Shown here in pieces: positions 8,623 to 16,647 of a stretch of DNA of 64,000 nucleotides. The notes below the pieces were generated by a model. It did not search any database. It had not been told where the DNA came from and was given only the letters and a program-made list of their open reading frames with translations. The stretch spans positions 124,001 to 188,000 of the forward strand of contig NZ_NIBG01000007.1 in the NCBI RefSeq assembly GCF_002270055.1, in the 5' to 3' direction. The first letter of the stretch is position 1. Each line of letters opens with the position of its first letter. The position numbers and the translations under genes are program-made. This stretch comes from Anaeromicrobium sediminis (GTDB lineage Bacteria > Bacillota > Clostridia > Peptostreptococcales > Thermotaleaceae).

Positions 8623-10053
8623 TTATTTAATTTCTACTGATAACAAAGTGCAATCATCTTTTATTCCGTCTACATTCTCCGATATATTTTTCAAGTGTTT
8701 ATTTAAATAATTTATTACATTAATTGGTGTAGCTTTTTCAATATATTTTTCAGTAATTTTTGTATTGTTAAATATAGATTCTAGTCCATCAGTAAAGAAA
8801 TAAAATTTATCGCCTCTATCAAAGTGAATTACCTGTTCATCAAATATGCTATCTTCAAACATTCCTAGAAAAGGTCCTTTGATAATTCGTTTTTCAATTA
8901 GATTATTTTTATGTTGAAATACGAATTCATTAATACCTGCTGCTGCTATTTTTGCTTCATTTTTTTTAAAGTCAAGACTAAAGCAACATACGGCAACGTA
9001 TCTTTCTCCTAAATAATCAATGACTTTCTTATTCAAATGATTGATTATAGTGTGTGGGTTTTGATCTTTTAAAATTGCTTCATGAAATAAAACATTAAAT
9101 GCAGATATACTAAGAGCAGCTGACATTCCTTTTCCACTTACATCACCAATTATTCCAACAATTAAATCTTCGTTTATTTTGTTAATATAAAAAAAATCTC
9201 CACTAACTGTTTTTGCTGGTACATAAAGAGTTTCTACATTAATTCTAGTTGATAAAGGAACTATTGTCTGAAAATTTCCTTTTTGAATTTTTGCAGCTGC
9301 ATTTAACTCTTTTTTCCTTTCAGTAACATCCCTAATTATTGAGAGAACTGCAGGCTTTCCTTGATAAATTAAATAGTTTGAACATACTTCCCCATCTATT
9401 ACACTCTTATTTTTGAGAGTAATCTTATAATCTAAGGTAGCTTTTTCCTTTTTAGTTTCAATTATCTGATTAATCCTCTTTTTAGCAGTTTCTGAATGAT
9501 CAGGTATTAATTCCCATACGTCCTTTCCAATAATTTCATCAAAATATTTTAATGCTACTTTATTTGCTAAAACAATTTTACCATCTACTGTAATAATTAT
9601 TGGATCGGGTAAAACATTCACTATTTCCTTATACCTTATTTCATTTTCTTCTACTATCTTTTCTAATGCTTTCTTTTTAGTAATATCTTGTGATTGGACA
9701 ATAACAAATCGTGCTTCTCCTAATTTATTTAATACGGGAGTATATTTATATTTCATATATTTATTTACTTCTGGAATAACTTTTTCTGTTTCTATTACTT
9801 TTTTAGTTTTGATAGCCTTTTCAAAAAAACAATTTAAGCATTTTTCATTTCTATTTAACATTTCATAACATTTTTTACCCTTAATTTTACTTTTAGTTGT
9901 ATTGTAAAATTTATAACCAGCTTGGTTATAGAACATAATTGTTTTATTGAGACTATATACTCCTACGACATCCGAAATGCTTCTAGCTATGATTTCTAAC
10001 AATTCTAAGTCATTAAAATCTACTTCTTCATCTTGTATAAATATTTCTTCCAT
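8623..10053 (-). CDS. PAS-PAS-PP2C (SpoIIE/RsbU type) serine phosphatase
   Basis: A 476-residue cytosolic protein. Two PAS domains (about 14-125 and 128-245) precede a PP2C-type phosphatase domain (about 250-474). The phosphatase motifs SGDFFYI, GIIGDVSGKGMSAALS and FFTDGLES carry the Asp residues expected to bind two Mn or Mg ions. The first PAS domain holds a small Cys cluster, GKKCYEMLNRNEKCLNC, that could bind a metal or sense redox. It should dephosphorylate the STAS protein and so turn the switch on. AGGAGTGA precedes the ATG; this is the first gene of the operon. Confidence 0.88.
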   Translation of the reverse strand: MEEIFIQDEEVDFNDLELLEIIARSISDVVGVYSLNKTIMFYNQAGYKFYNTTKSKIKGKKCYEMLNRNEKCLNCFFEKAIKTKKVIETEKVIPEVNKYMKYKYTPVLNKLGEARFVIVQSQDITKKKALEKIVEENEIRYKEIVNVLPDPIIITVDGKIVLANKVALKYFDEIIGKDVWELIPDHSETAKKRINQIIETKKEKATLDYKITLKNKSVIDGEVCSNYLIYQGKPAVLSIIRDVTERKKELNAAAKIQKGNFQTIVPLSTRINVETLYVPAKTVSGDFFYINKINEDLIVGIIGDVSGKGMSAALSISAFNVLFHEAILKDQNPHTIINHLNKKVIDYLGERYVAVCCFSLDFKKNEAKIAAAGINEFVFQHKNNLIEKRIIKGPFLGMFEDSIFDEQVIHFDRGDKFYFFTDGLESIFNNTKITEKYIEKATPINVINYLNKHLKNISENVDGIKDDCTLLSVEIK

Positions 10054-10105
10054 ACTATGTCACTCCTATTTTGTTAAACAATTATAAAGACATAAGTCTT
10101 TTTAA

Positions 10106-10146
10106 TATTACCATATAATCCAATTGATTTCTATTATATGGTAATA
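10106..10146. promoter_or_regulatory. 14-bp perfect inverted repeat between the phosphatase and recombinase genes
   Basis: TATTACCATATAAT (10106-10119) and ATTATATGGTAATA (10133-10146) are exact reverse complements around a 13-bp spacer. Each arm holds a TATAAT, one facing the recombinase and one facing the phosphatase gene. It could be an operator over a divergent promoter pair, or the promoters themselves. Confidence 0.5.
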
Positions 10147-10271
10147 AACTTATTAAATCATTATCATAAGTAGTCTTTTCCATTAATGTCTTTCACCCAT
10201 TTATAAATTTAGTAATAAATATTATGGCTATTTGCATATGTCTTAATATATCTACCTAAGAGGTGATTTTT

Positions 10272-11756
10272 TTGAAAGCAGCCCTGTATCTCCGTGTAAG
10301 TACTGAGGAGCAAGCTTCTGGTGGCCACTCTATCCAGGCCCAGCAACAAGAATTAATCAAATATTGTAGTGCCTTTGATTATGATATTTATAATTTTTAT
10401 ATTGATGCTGGATATTCTGCAAGTACTATGAATAGGCCCGCATTAAAAAAGTTATTAGGAGATTGTAAAAAATATGATATAGCCCTAGTATGGAGATTAG
10501 ACAGGCTTTCTAGAGATATGGCAGATCTAATGAAAATAATAGAAATATTTACAACCTATAATATAATATTTAAATCTAAAACAGAAAGCTTCGATACCTC
10601 CACTGCCTCTGGTAAATTAATGCTAAACATGCTAGGTTCCTTTGCTGAATTTGAAAGAGCTTCCATAAGTGAAAGAATTCAACTGGCTCATAAAAAAATA
10701 TTAAATGAAGGAAAATGGAGAGGTGGAAGACCTCCTTTAGGATATGAACTAACCCAAGATAAGACCCTAAAAATCAATAAAAATGAAGCTCAAATTATAA
10801 GAAAAATATTTGATCTTAGTGCAAATAAAAATATTGGTACTAGAAGTATAGCTATCCACCTTAATAATTTAGGATATTTGACTAGAAATAAGAAAGCTTT
10901 TAGCAGTTCTTCTATTGTTCGCATATTAAAAAACCCCACTTATTATGGTGAGATGGTCCATAAAAGACAACAATATATAAAAAAAGATGGCAAGAAAAAA
11001 GTAGTCTATTCAGATAACTATACTACCTATAAAGGACTATATGAGCCTATAATCTCTAAAGAAATATTTCTAAAATCTGAAATCAATATAAATAGAAGAA
11101 AACTAAATCGTGGAACCTCTTCTAAAATTCCAAATTTATTATCTGGTCTTATCTTTTGTGGAGATTGTAAGGAATATATGCTTAGAAACACCAGAAAAGA
11201 TGGGGAAGTATTTTTCACCTGTAAAAGTTATAAGCACTATGGAAAGTGTACTCACCATTACATATCAGAAAATATAATTATGAAAGAAATACAAAGAAGT
11301 ATTCAAAACCTAGAAGAATCTGAAAGCACAGTTTATGAAATGAATAAAAAGTTGATTAAGAAAAAAGATCATAAATTATATATTATCGAAAATGAAATTT
11401 CTACAATACAGGAAAGTATTCATAGTATTTCCAAGAGAAAGGATAAACTATTTGAACTCATTGAAAAAGAAATAATTACAGAAAAGGATTTTATAGAAAG
11501 AAAGAAAAAGCTATCTAAGAAAAATGAAGAAAAAAATAAACTCTTAAAGGAATTACAATCCAAACTAGATAATATACAAAATTATCAGGAAAATAAGGAT
11601 TTTATTCCCTATATAAAATCCTTTACTAAAGATTTTCATACCCTCTCTTTTAACTCAAAGAAGAAAATCTTAAATATTATCATTGAGCGTATAGAAATAT
11701 TTCATAATGATAGGCCCTATGGAAGAAAAAAAATTCATATCTATTATAAGATTTAA
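10272..11756 (+). CDS. Large serine recombinase (site-specific integrase)
   Basis: About 494 residues, the usual size of large serine integrases. The catalytic domain starts with LYLRVSTEEQA, holding the nucleophile Ser. It continues with WRLDRLSRD and GSFAEFERASISERI, which supply the catalytic Arg residues. A recombinase domain follows (GTRSIAIHLNNLGYLTRN). Next is a zinc ribbon with the cysteine pairs FCGDC and FTCKSYKHYGKC. A coiled coil at about 360-450 and a C-terminal tail end the protein. AAGAGGTGAT lies just before the TTG at 10272, so that start is preferred to the GTG at 10263 inside the ribosome binding site. It should excise and insert the element by recombination between attL and attR. 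Confidence 0.92.
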   Translation: MKAALYLRVSTEEQASGGHSIQAQQQELIKYCSAFDYDIYNFYIDAGYSASTMNRPALKKLLGDCKKYDIALVWRLDRLSRDMADLMKIIEIFTTYNIIFKSKTESFDTSTASGKLMLNMLGSFAEFERASISERIQLAHKKILNEGKWRGGRPPLGYELTQDKTLKINKNEAQIIRKIFDLSANKNIGTRSIAIHLNNLGYLTRNKKAFSSSSIVRILKNPTYYGEMVHKRQQYIKKDGKKKVVYSDNYTTYKGLYEPIISKEIFLKSEININRRKLNRGTSSKIPNLLSGLIFCGDCKEYMLRNTRKDGEVFFTCKSYKHYGKCTHHYISENIIMKEIQRSIQNLEESESTVYEMNKKLIKKKDHKLYIIENEISTIQESIHSISKRKDKLFELIEKEIITEKDFIERKKKLSKKNEEKNKLLKELQSKLDNIQNYQENKDFIPYIKSFTKDFHTLSFNSKKKILNIIIERIEIFHNDRPYGRKKIHIYYKI

Positions 11757-11762
11757 CTTGGA

Positions 11763-11800
11763 GACATTTAGTGCTTAGTATTATTCACTAAATGTCTTTT
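11763..11800. terminator. Bidirectional terminator between recombinase and small gene
   Basis: GACATTTAGTG and CACTAAATGTC form a perfect stem followed by TTTTT on the plus strand. The convergent small gene ends inside the stem. Confidence 0.8.
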
Positions 11801-12023
11801 TATCTGAACTCATATACTCTTCCAAAATAATATTCACCACATCATCTGGTATACCTCTTTTTCCCTTCTCATCTGGAGCTGTCATAAAAAAAGCTATGGA
11901 TGTGCCATAATCCTCTTTATACCTCTTCCCATAGGGTGTGTCTACCCAATTATCCATATGGACTCTCCCCTTCTCATTTACTACTAATACATATGAATAC
12001 TGCCTTTGTCCATATTCCCTCAA
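11781..12023 (-). CDS. Small uncharacterised protein at the right end of the element
   Basis: An 80-residue acidic and aromatic protein that I do not recognise, containing YVLVVNEKGRVHMDNWVDTP and a C-terminal helix DDVVNIILEEYM. No membrane segment or zinc motif is visible. The TTG start at 12023 is preceded by AAGGATAGG, which lies inside the 22-bp terminal arm, so its translation signal is part of the attachment site. Serine integrases often need a small directionality factor for excision, and such genes can lie close to the recombinase. That role here is only a guess from position. An earlier in-frame TGA on the minus strand bounds the frame. Confidence 0.55.
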   Translation of the reverse strand: MREYGQRQYSYVLVVNEKGRVHMDNWVDTPYGKRYKEDYGTSIAFFMTAPDEKGKRGIPDDVVNIILEEYMSSDKKTFSE

Positions 12024-12024
12024 T

Positions 12025-12059
12025 AAAAATCCTATCCTTAGGTATCTTTTTCATCTAAT
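12025..12059. other. Right attachment site (attR) of the serine-recombinase element
   Basis: The 22-bp arm 12025-12046 is the reverse complement of 4525-4546. After a 4-bp T stretch come TC (12051-12052) and TAAT (12056-12059), at the same spacing as in the left junction. The host gene resumes with CAA GTA GAT ATT GGA at 12060. In an excised circle the two arms would face each other across 13 bp, the symmetric layout expected of an attP. Confidence 0.75.
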
Positions 12060-12824
12060 CAAGTAGATATTGGATTTATGGGTCCTGAAGCCTCTGTTTA
12101 TGTATATAACAAGGGTAAGGATGACTATGCAGTTAACTTTGCTCAATTGACCCAAAGGGACGGATCATTTTTAGTGGCCAGGGAGCCTATGCCAAACTTT
12201 ACTTTCGATATGGTTAAGGGAAAAACTATTATAGGTGGTCGAAAAGGCGGTATGCCAGAAATGACTCTAGAATATGTTTTAAAATCTAACAAGGTAATGC
12301 CAGGTAAAGATGTAAATGTTAGAACAGATATACAATTCTCCGTAATGGCTGGAGCCTTTAAAGGTGGAGAAGGAGATTTTGTAACTCTGTTTGAACCCGT
12401 TGCTTCTTTAATGGAAAAGGAAGGTGCAGGACATATAGTGGCTTCAATCGGTAAGGAAGGTGGCTATATACCATATACTTGTTATTCTGCTAAGAAGAGT
12501 TTTATAGAAAATAATCCTGAGATTATTCAAAAGTTTACTAACGCTATCTATAAGGGAATGCAATGGGTAGAGGCCCATTCAGCAGAAGAAGTAGCAGCTG
12601 CCATATCTCCACAGTTCCCTGATGCAGATCTAGAAATATTAACAGAGGTTGTTAATAGATACAAGGCACAAGATACTTGGAAACCTGATTTGATTCTTAC
12701 AGAAGAAGGATTAAATCATATGATGGATATAGTTGAAATGGCTGGAGAACTAGACAAGAGAGCTCCTTATGATAAAATAGTTACTACTGAGTTTGCTAAA
12801 AAGGCTATGGATAGTATTAAATAA
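12060..12824 (+). pseudogene. 3' part of the interrupted ABC substrate-binding lipoprotein gene
   Basis: A continuous frame of 254 codons that continues the NMT1/SsuA-type binding protein. It begins QVDIGFMGPEASVYVYNKG, the typical segment after the ALLS of the 5' part. GKTIIGGRKGGMPEMTLEYV and ACTUALLY family-typical binding-cleft regions follow to the C-terminal helix. Joined to codons 1-81 it gives 335 residues, the usual length of the family. Alone it has no start codon with a ribosome binding site at the family N-terminus; the ATG at 12078 is an internal Met. The frame is intact over its whole length, which suggests a recent insertion or continued selection on the restored gene. Confidence 0.9.
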
Positions 12825-12831
12825 ATAATAT

Positions 12832-12856
12832 AGCAGGGATTTCTCCCTGCTTTTTC
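12832..12856 (+). terminator. Intrinsic terminator of the split lipoprotein gene
   Basis: AGCAGGGA and TCCCTGCT form a stem followed by TTTT, 8 bp after the stop codon. Confidence 0.85.
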
Positions 12857-12869
12857 TCTGTTCCTCTAT

Positions 12870-14561
12870 TTACTCTCCATTCAAATATAAGTACTGAATT
12901 CTGTCATTTTCCAAATCACAAACGTATATATTTCCATCCACATCAATTCCTATTGAAGATGGATAATTGAACTGTCCCTCTAATTCTCCATACTCTCCCC
13001 AGGATCCTACATTTCCATAGGGATCTATCCTTTGAATTCTATTATTTAAGGTATCTGCCACATATATGTTTCCATATTTATCTACTTCAACGGCTTTAGG
13101 TCCACTAAATTGTCCTAGTTCTTGACCATATTCTCCAATTACATCTATGGTACCATCTGTATTTATCTTTTGGATTCTATTATTTAAAGTATCCGCCACA
13201 TATATATTCCCATTTTCATCTACTGCCACATCAGATGGAAGTCTAAATTGACCTTTTTCTATGCCTTCTTCCCCCCACACGGTGACCTTACCTTTAATGT
13301 CAATCTTTTGAATTCTATTATTTTGAGTGTCTGCCACGTATATATTTCCATCCTTGTCTATATGAATTCCCTCTGGAAATATAAATTTGCCCTTTTCCGT
13401 TCCAAGACCTCCTATTACTCTGCTTCTTCCCTTTACACTAACCTTTCTTATCTGGCAATTATCCTTATCTATGAAATATAAGTTTCCCTTTTCATCTAAT
13501 TCTACACCTGATATTTTTCCTATTTTAATAGAATCACCGTCGAAAACTTGTACTTCTCCATTTCTCTTTACCTTATATAAATTATTTGTCCAAGTCTCTG
13601 ATATATATAAACTACCAAATTTGTCTACTGTAATTCCTTTAGGCTTACTTATTTTATTATGAGTATCCTGTTTCTCCCCTATTATTTCCCTCTCTCCATT
13701 TTCATATATTATTGTTATAGTTTTATCTGAGACAATATATATGTTGTCCTTCCTATCAATATACATATCCGTTGGGAAATCCATATTAGTTGGAATTCTC
13801 TCAATCTCACCCTTATTGGTTAACTTTATAATATTATTTATAAAATTATCTAATACATATATATTACCTTTATTATCTGCTTCTACTGATATGGGCATAT
13901 GTAAGTCCTTCTCTATTTTCTTATTGCCTTTTATATCATATATAGATCCATTTAAGTTCATCTCTTGAATCCTATTATTATTCATATCACTTATGTATAC
14001 TTTTTCATTCGTATAGACCACATCATTAGGGTCTTTTAAATTGCCTGATTTAGATCCATATTTACCGTAGGTATGTACCCTTTTATCCATATCTATTTTT
14101 CTAATCCTATGATTTTGAGTATCTGCCATATAGATATTTCCTTCATCATCTATAGTCATTCCCTTTGCAAATATATATCCTTCCTTCTCCGTATCAAACT
14201 TCTTATGCACTTTAAAATTTCCGTATTGGTTCATTACCTGTATCCTATAGTTTTTGGAATCTGCTATGTACAAATTATTATTTTTATCAATTGCCATATC
14301 TCCTATATCAATAAATTCACCAATTTTTGTACCCCTTTTCCCTAGGACTTCTATTCTTCTATCTTCATATATCTTATATATAGTATCCTCCGTTGTAGCC
14401 ACATAAATATTACCTTTACCATCTGCCACTATTTTATTCATATGCTCTAATTTCATAGATTCCCTTATCTTTTGTGGAAATATTTGAACAAACCTATCCT
14501 GGCTATGAACAGTTGTAGTTACGCACAAAATGAAACTAATTATCAGCAACATTCTCCTCAT
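12870..14561 (-). CDS. Secreted NHL-repeat beta-propeller protein
   Basis: A 563-residue protein with an N-terminal signal peptide (MRRMLLIISFILCVTTTVHS). After it the protein is made of about a dozen NHL-type repeats of 40-47 residues. Each has a GNIYVADTQNNRIQKI-like core, and the last four are the most regular. Enough repeats are present for two propellers. NHL propellers bind proteins, glycans or other ligands; no catalytic residues of the peptidylglycine lyase branch are obvious. It has no lipobox or LPXTG anchor. It stands alone, convergent with the split lipoprotein gene. Confidence 0.8.
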   Translation of the reverse strand: MRRMLLIISFILCVTTTVHSQDRFVQIFPQKIRESMKLEHMNKIVADGKGNIYVATTEDTIYKIYEDRRIEVLGKRGTKIGEFIDIGDMAIDKNNNLYIADSKNYRIQVMNQYGNFKVHKKFDTEKEGYIFAKGMTIDDEGNIYMADTQNHRIRKIDMDKRVHTYGKYGSKSGNLKDPNDVVYTNEKVYISDMNNNRIQEMNLNGSIYDIKGNKKIEKDLHMPISVEADNKGNIYVLDNFINNIIKLTNKGEIERIPTNMDFPTDMYIDRKDNIYIVSDKTITIIYENGEREIIGEKQDTHNKISKPKGITVDKFGSLYISETWTNNLYKVKRNGEVQVFDGDSIKIGKISGVELDEKGNLYFIDKDNCQIRKVSVKGRSRVIGGLGTEKGKFIFPEGIHIDKDGNIYVADTQNNRIQKIDIKGKVTVWGEEGIEKGQFRLPSDVAVDENGNIYVADTLNNRIQKINTDGTIDVIGEYGQELGQFSGPKAVEVDKYGNIYVADTLNNRIQRIDPYGNVGSWGEYGELEGQFNYPSSIGIDVDGNIYVCDLENDRIQYLYLNGE

Positions 14562-14734
14562 ATTTATCCCCTTCCCCTTTAATGAAATTATATCATTTTT
14601 CCAAATTTAAAAAGGTTTTTTTAACAAAAAACTCAAGTTTTTAACAAAATGTAACTTTTATGAATTGCAATAAAAAGGTAATTATATCCATTTATGTAAC
14701 ACCTTTCTAATTACCATGTCCAATTTTCTCAATA

Positions 14735-14763
14735 TTGCGATAAAAAATTCCATATGGTATACT
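14735..14763 (+). promoter_or_regulatory. Candidate sigma-A promoter of niaR
   Basis: TTGCGA at 14735 and TATACT at 14758 are separated by 17 bp. Just upstream, GGTAATTA (about 14679) and TAATTACC (about 14708) form an inverted repeat that could be a further control site. Confidence 0.5.
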
Positions 14764-14844
14764 TATAGGACGTAATAATACTTAATAAAAATGTGGTATT
14801 TTAATGGGTAAAATAATCTTAGTCATTAGAAGGGAGTATTACGC

Positions 14845-15357
14845 ATGAAATCCCAAGAAAGAAGAGAATCATTACTAAACTTGCTTATACAATCTAAGGC
14901 ACCCGTTACAGGATCTGAACTTGCCAAAGAATTCAAAGTAAGTAGACAAGTTATTGTACAAGACATAGCCCTTTTACGAGCTCGTGGAATAGATATCCTT
15001 GCAACCTCAAATGGCTATGTTATATTAAGTGATAATAAAATCCTAAAGGTTATAAAATGTAAACACAACGGTATTCATGAGCTGGAAGATGAACTTAATA
15101 CAATCATAGAATTAGGTGGTAAGATATTAGATGTAATCGTTAACCATCCTATTTATGGTGAAATTAAAACACCCCTTTGTATAGGTTCTAAATTTGAATT
15201 AAATGAATTCATTAAATCGGTAGAAGAAAAAAAAGCTCAGCCATTGTTTACTTTAACGGATGGAATTCATTTCCATACTATAGAAATACCTAATATAAAC
15301 ATATATAATAAAATAGTGGATTCTTTAAAGAATAAACATTACTTAATAAGTAAATAA
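14845..15357 (+). CDS. niaR: NiaR-type transcriptional repressor (HTH plus 3H domain)
   Basis: A 170-residue protein with an N-terminal winged helix (SELAKEFKVSRQVIVQDIALLRARG, about 24-48) and a C-terminal 3H domain. The three conserved His regions are HNGIHELEDEL, VNHPIYGEI and TDGIHFHTIE; in NiaR they bind a metal and the effector. NiaR of Firmicutes senses nicotinic acid and represses NAD synthesis and niacin uptake genes. It is followed by a transporter gene in the same direction, 70 bp downstream, the likely target. GGGAG precedes the ATG. Confidence 0.88.
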   Translation: MKSQERRESLLNLLIQSKAPVTGSELAKEFKVSRQVIVQDIALLRARGIDILATSNGYVILSDNKILKVIKCKHNGIHELEDELNTIIELGGKILDVIVNHPIYGEIKTPLCIGSKFELNEFIKSVEEKKAQPLFTLTDGIHFHTIEIPNINIYNKIVDSLKNKHYLISK

Positions 15358-15387
15358 TTTGTACATATTCATAATATTTTTTAATCC

Positions 15388-15405
15388 CATGTGACAAGAC
15401 ACATG
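15388..15405 (+). promoter_or_regulatory. Candidate NiaR operator upstream of the EIIC-like transporter
   Basis: A perfect inverted repeat CATGTG-ACAAGA-CACATG lies about 20 bp before the ribosome binding site of the transporter gene and right after niaR. The position fits an operator. Assignment to NiaR is an inference from neighbourhood; I did not match it to a recorded motif. Confidence 0.45.
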
Positions 15406-15427
15406 TATATACTTTGGAGGTATAGAA

Positions 15428-16432
15428 ATGAAAATGAAATTAAGAGATTACATAACAAAAGTTTTAAACGGAATGGCTTTAGGTTTATTCTCCTCCCTCA
15501 TAATTGGCCTTATATTAAAACAAATAGGTACCTTTACAAATTTATATCCTTTAGTTTTAGGCGGTAAAATTAGCCAGTATATGATGGGACCTGCCATAGG
15601 AGCAGGAGTAGCCTATAGTTTAAATGCGTCCCCCTTAGGCATTTTTTCTTGTATAATAACTGGGGCCATAGGAGCTAATACAGTTACCTTTACTGATTCG
15701 GTACCTGTTTTACACATAGGTGAACCAGTAGGTGCTTTAATAGCATCTTTAGTAAGTGCTGAGATTTCTAAATTAGTAAGTGGGAAAACTAAGCTAGATA
15801 TAATTGTTATTCCACTTACTACCATTATATCGGGCACTATTATAGCTACCACAATAGCTCCTGTTATTTCTAGATCCATGACATATCTAGGATATTTTAT
15901 AAACACCTTAACAGAGCTTCATCCATTACCAATGGGCCTATTAGTAGCAGTTTTTATGGGCATAATACTCACCTTACCTATAAGTAGTGCTGCTTTGTCT
16001 ATTTCACTTGGTTTAAGTGGCCTAGCAGCTGGAGCAGCCACCGTTGGTTGTGCATGTCAAATGGTAGGTTTCGCCATTTCTAGTTACAGAGAAAATAAGG
16101 TTGGAGGTTTAATCTCCCAAGGACTAGGCACTTCCATGTTACAAGTTCCTAATATAATTAAAAATCCTTGGATATGGCTTCCTCAAATAATTGCATCAGC
16201 TATTTTAGGACCCTTATCTACCATGGTATTTAAAATGACTAACAATAAGATAGGAGCTGGTATGGGAACAAGTGGATTAGTTGGCCAGTTTGCCACACTA
16301 GACACAATGGGAGAAGGTAGTTTATATGGAATCGGAATCCTTCATTTTATATTACCTGCCCTAATATGCTTTTTTATATCTGAGTATATGAGAAAAACAG
16401 GTTTAATAAAATTTGGAGATATGAAACTATAG
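15428..16432 (+). CDS. PTS EIIC-like membrane transporter
   Basis: A 334-residue protein with about ten predicted membrane segments, rich in Gly, Ala and Ser. It resembles the PTS_EIIC_2 type of stand-alone EIIC proteins, which lack EIIA and EIIB domains. Typical stretches are GPAIGAGVAYSLNASPLG, TLPISSAALSISLGLSGLA and MGTSGLVGQFATLDTMG. No PTS phosphoryl-transfer residues or partner subunits are visible here, so it may work as a secondary carrier. Its place after niaR and behind an inverted repeat suggests transport of nicotinate or a related precursor. GGAGGT precedes the ATG. Confidence 0.7.
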   Translation: MKMKLRDYITKVLNGMALGLFSSLIIGLILKQIGTFTNLYPLVLGGKISQYMMGPAIGAGVAYSLNASPLGIFSCIITGAIGANTVTFTDSVPVLHIGEPVGALIASLVSAEISKLVSGKTKLDIIVIPLTTIISGTIIATTIAPVISRSMTYLGYFINTLTELHPLPMGLLVAVFMGIILTLPISSAALSISLGLSGLAAGAATVGCACQMVGFAISSYRENKVGGLISQGLGTSMLQVPNIIKNPWIWLPQIIASAILGPLSTMVFKMTNNKIGAGMGTSGLVGQFATLDTMGEGSLYGIGILHFILPALICFFISEYMRKTGLIKFGDMKL

Positions 16433-16443
16433 AATAGAGAAAA

Positions 16444-16478
16444 GGGACGGCTATTATTTAATAGCCATCCCTTTTTTT
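16444..16478 (+). terminator. Intrinsic terminator of the EIIC-like gene
   Basis: GGGACGGCTATT and AATAGCCATCCC pair with one mismatch and are followed by seven T. Repeat copy C starts at this T run. Confidence 0.88.
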
Positions 16479-16647
16479 ACTTACTAGGAAATTATAAATT
16501 TTTAGAAACTGTGGATAGGTAAAAAAATAAGGGGTTGTAGGGGAAGAGTTCCCCTGCCCGCTTTAAAAGAAGGTGCTCAGATTGCGGTAGCAATCGTCGA
16601 AGGAAACCATAGGGTTTCCTAGCGAAGCATAGGTCGTATGCCTTTTT
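16472..16647 (+). repeat. Terminator-abutting structured repeat, copy C
   Basis: A full-length copy on the plus strand. In order: the AT-rich stem TTTTTTTACTTA with TAGGTAAAAAAA; GGGGAAGAGTTCCCC; GATTGC-GGTA-GCAATC; GGAAACC-ATAG-GGTTTCC; and GCATA-GGTCG-TATGC followed by TTTTTT. Its end touches the 3' end of the convergent YitT gene, so its last hairpin may also serve that gene from the other side. Confidence 0.88.

Larger units (their letters stand above)
4525..12059. mobile_element. 7.5-kb large-serine-recombinase element interrupting a lipoprotein gene
   Basis: The element sits between the two halves of the substrate-binding protein gene. It encodes a large serine recombinase near its right end, a small protein at that end, a GNAT acetyltransferase near its left end, and a PP2C, kinase, chemoreceptor and STAS operon between them. 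It has no capsid, replication or conjugation genes. Its ends carry 22-bp inverted arms, as expected for the two halves of a serine-integrase attP. Excision of 7,535 bp would rejoin codon 81 to a downstream frame of 254 codons with no stop between. Whether excision happens and when is not shown by the sequence. Confidence 0.88.

Noticed and set aside
4525-12059. A prophage
   Set aside because: There are no capsid, portal, terminase, tail, lysis or replication genes; only a recombinase and signalling cargo are present.
12078-12824. A separate 248-residue substrate-binding protein starting at the ATG at 12078
   Set aside because: The frame is open and family-like for six codons further upstream, there is no ribosome binding site, and the missing signal peptide and first domain are found at 4282 across the element.
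12870-14561. Repeats in the NHL gene as a CRISPR-like or tandem DNA array
   Set aside because: The periodicity is 120-140 bp in frame and codes for protein repeats; spacers and repeats of a CRISPR array are not present. No CRISPR array was seen anywhere in the window.
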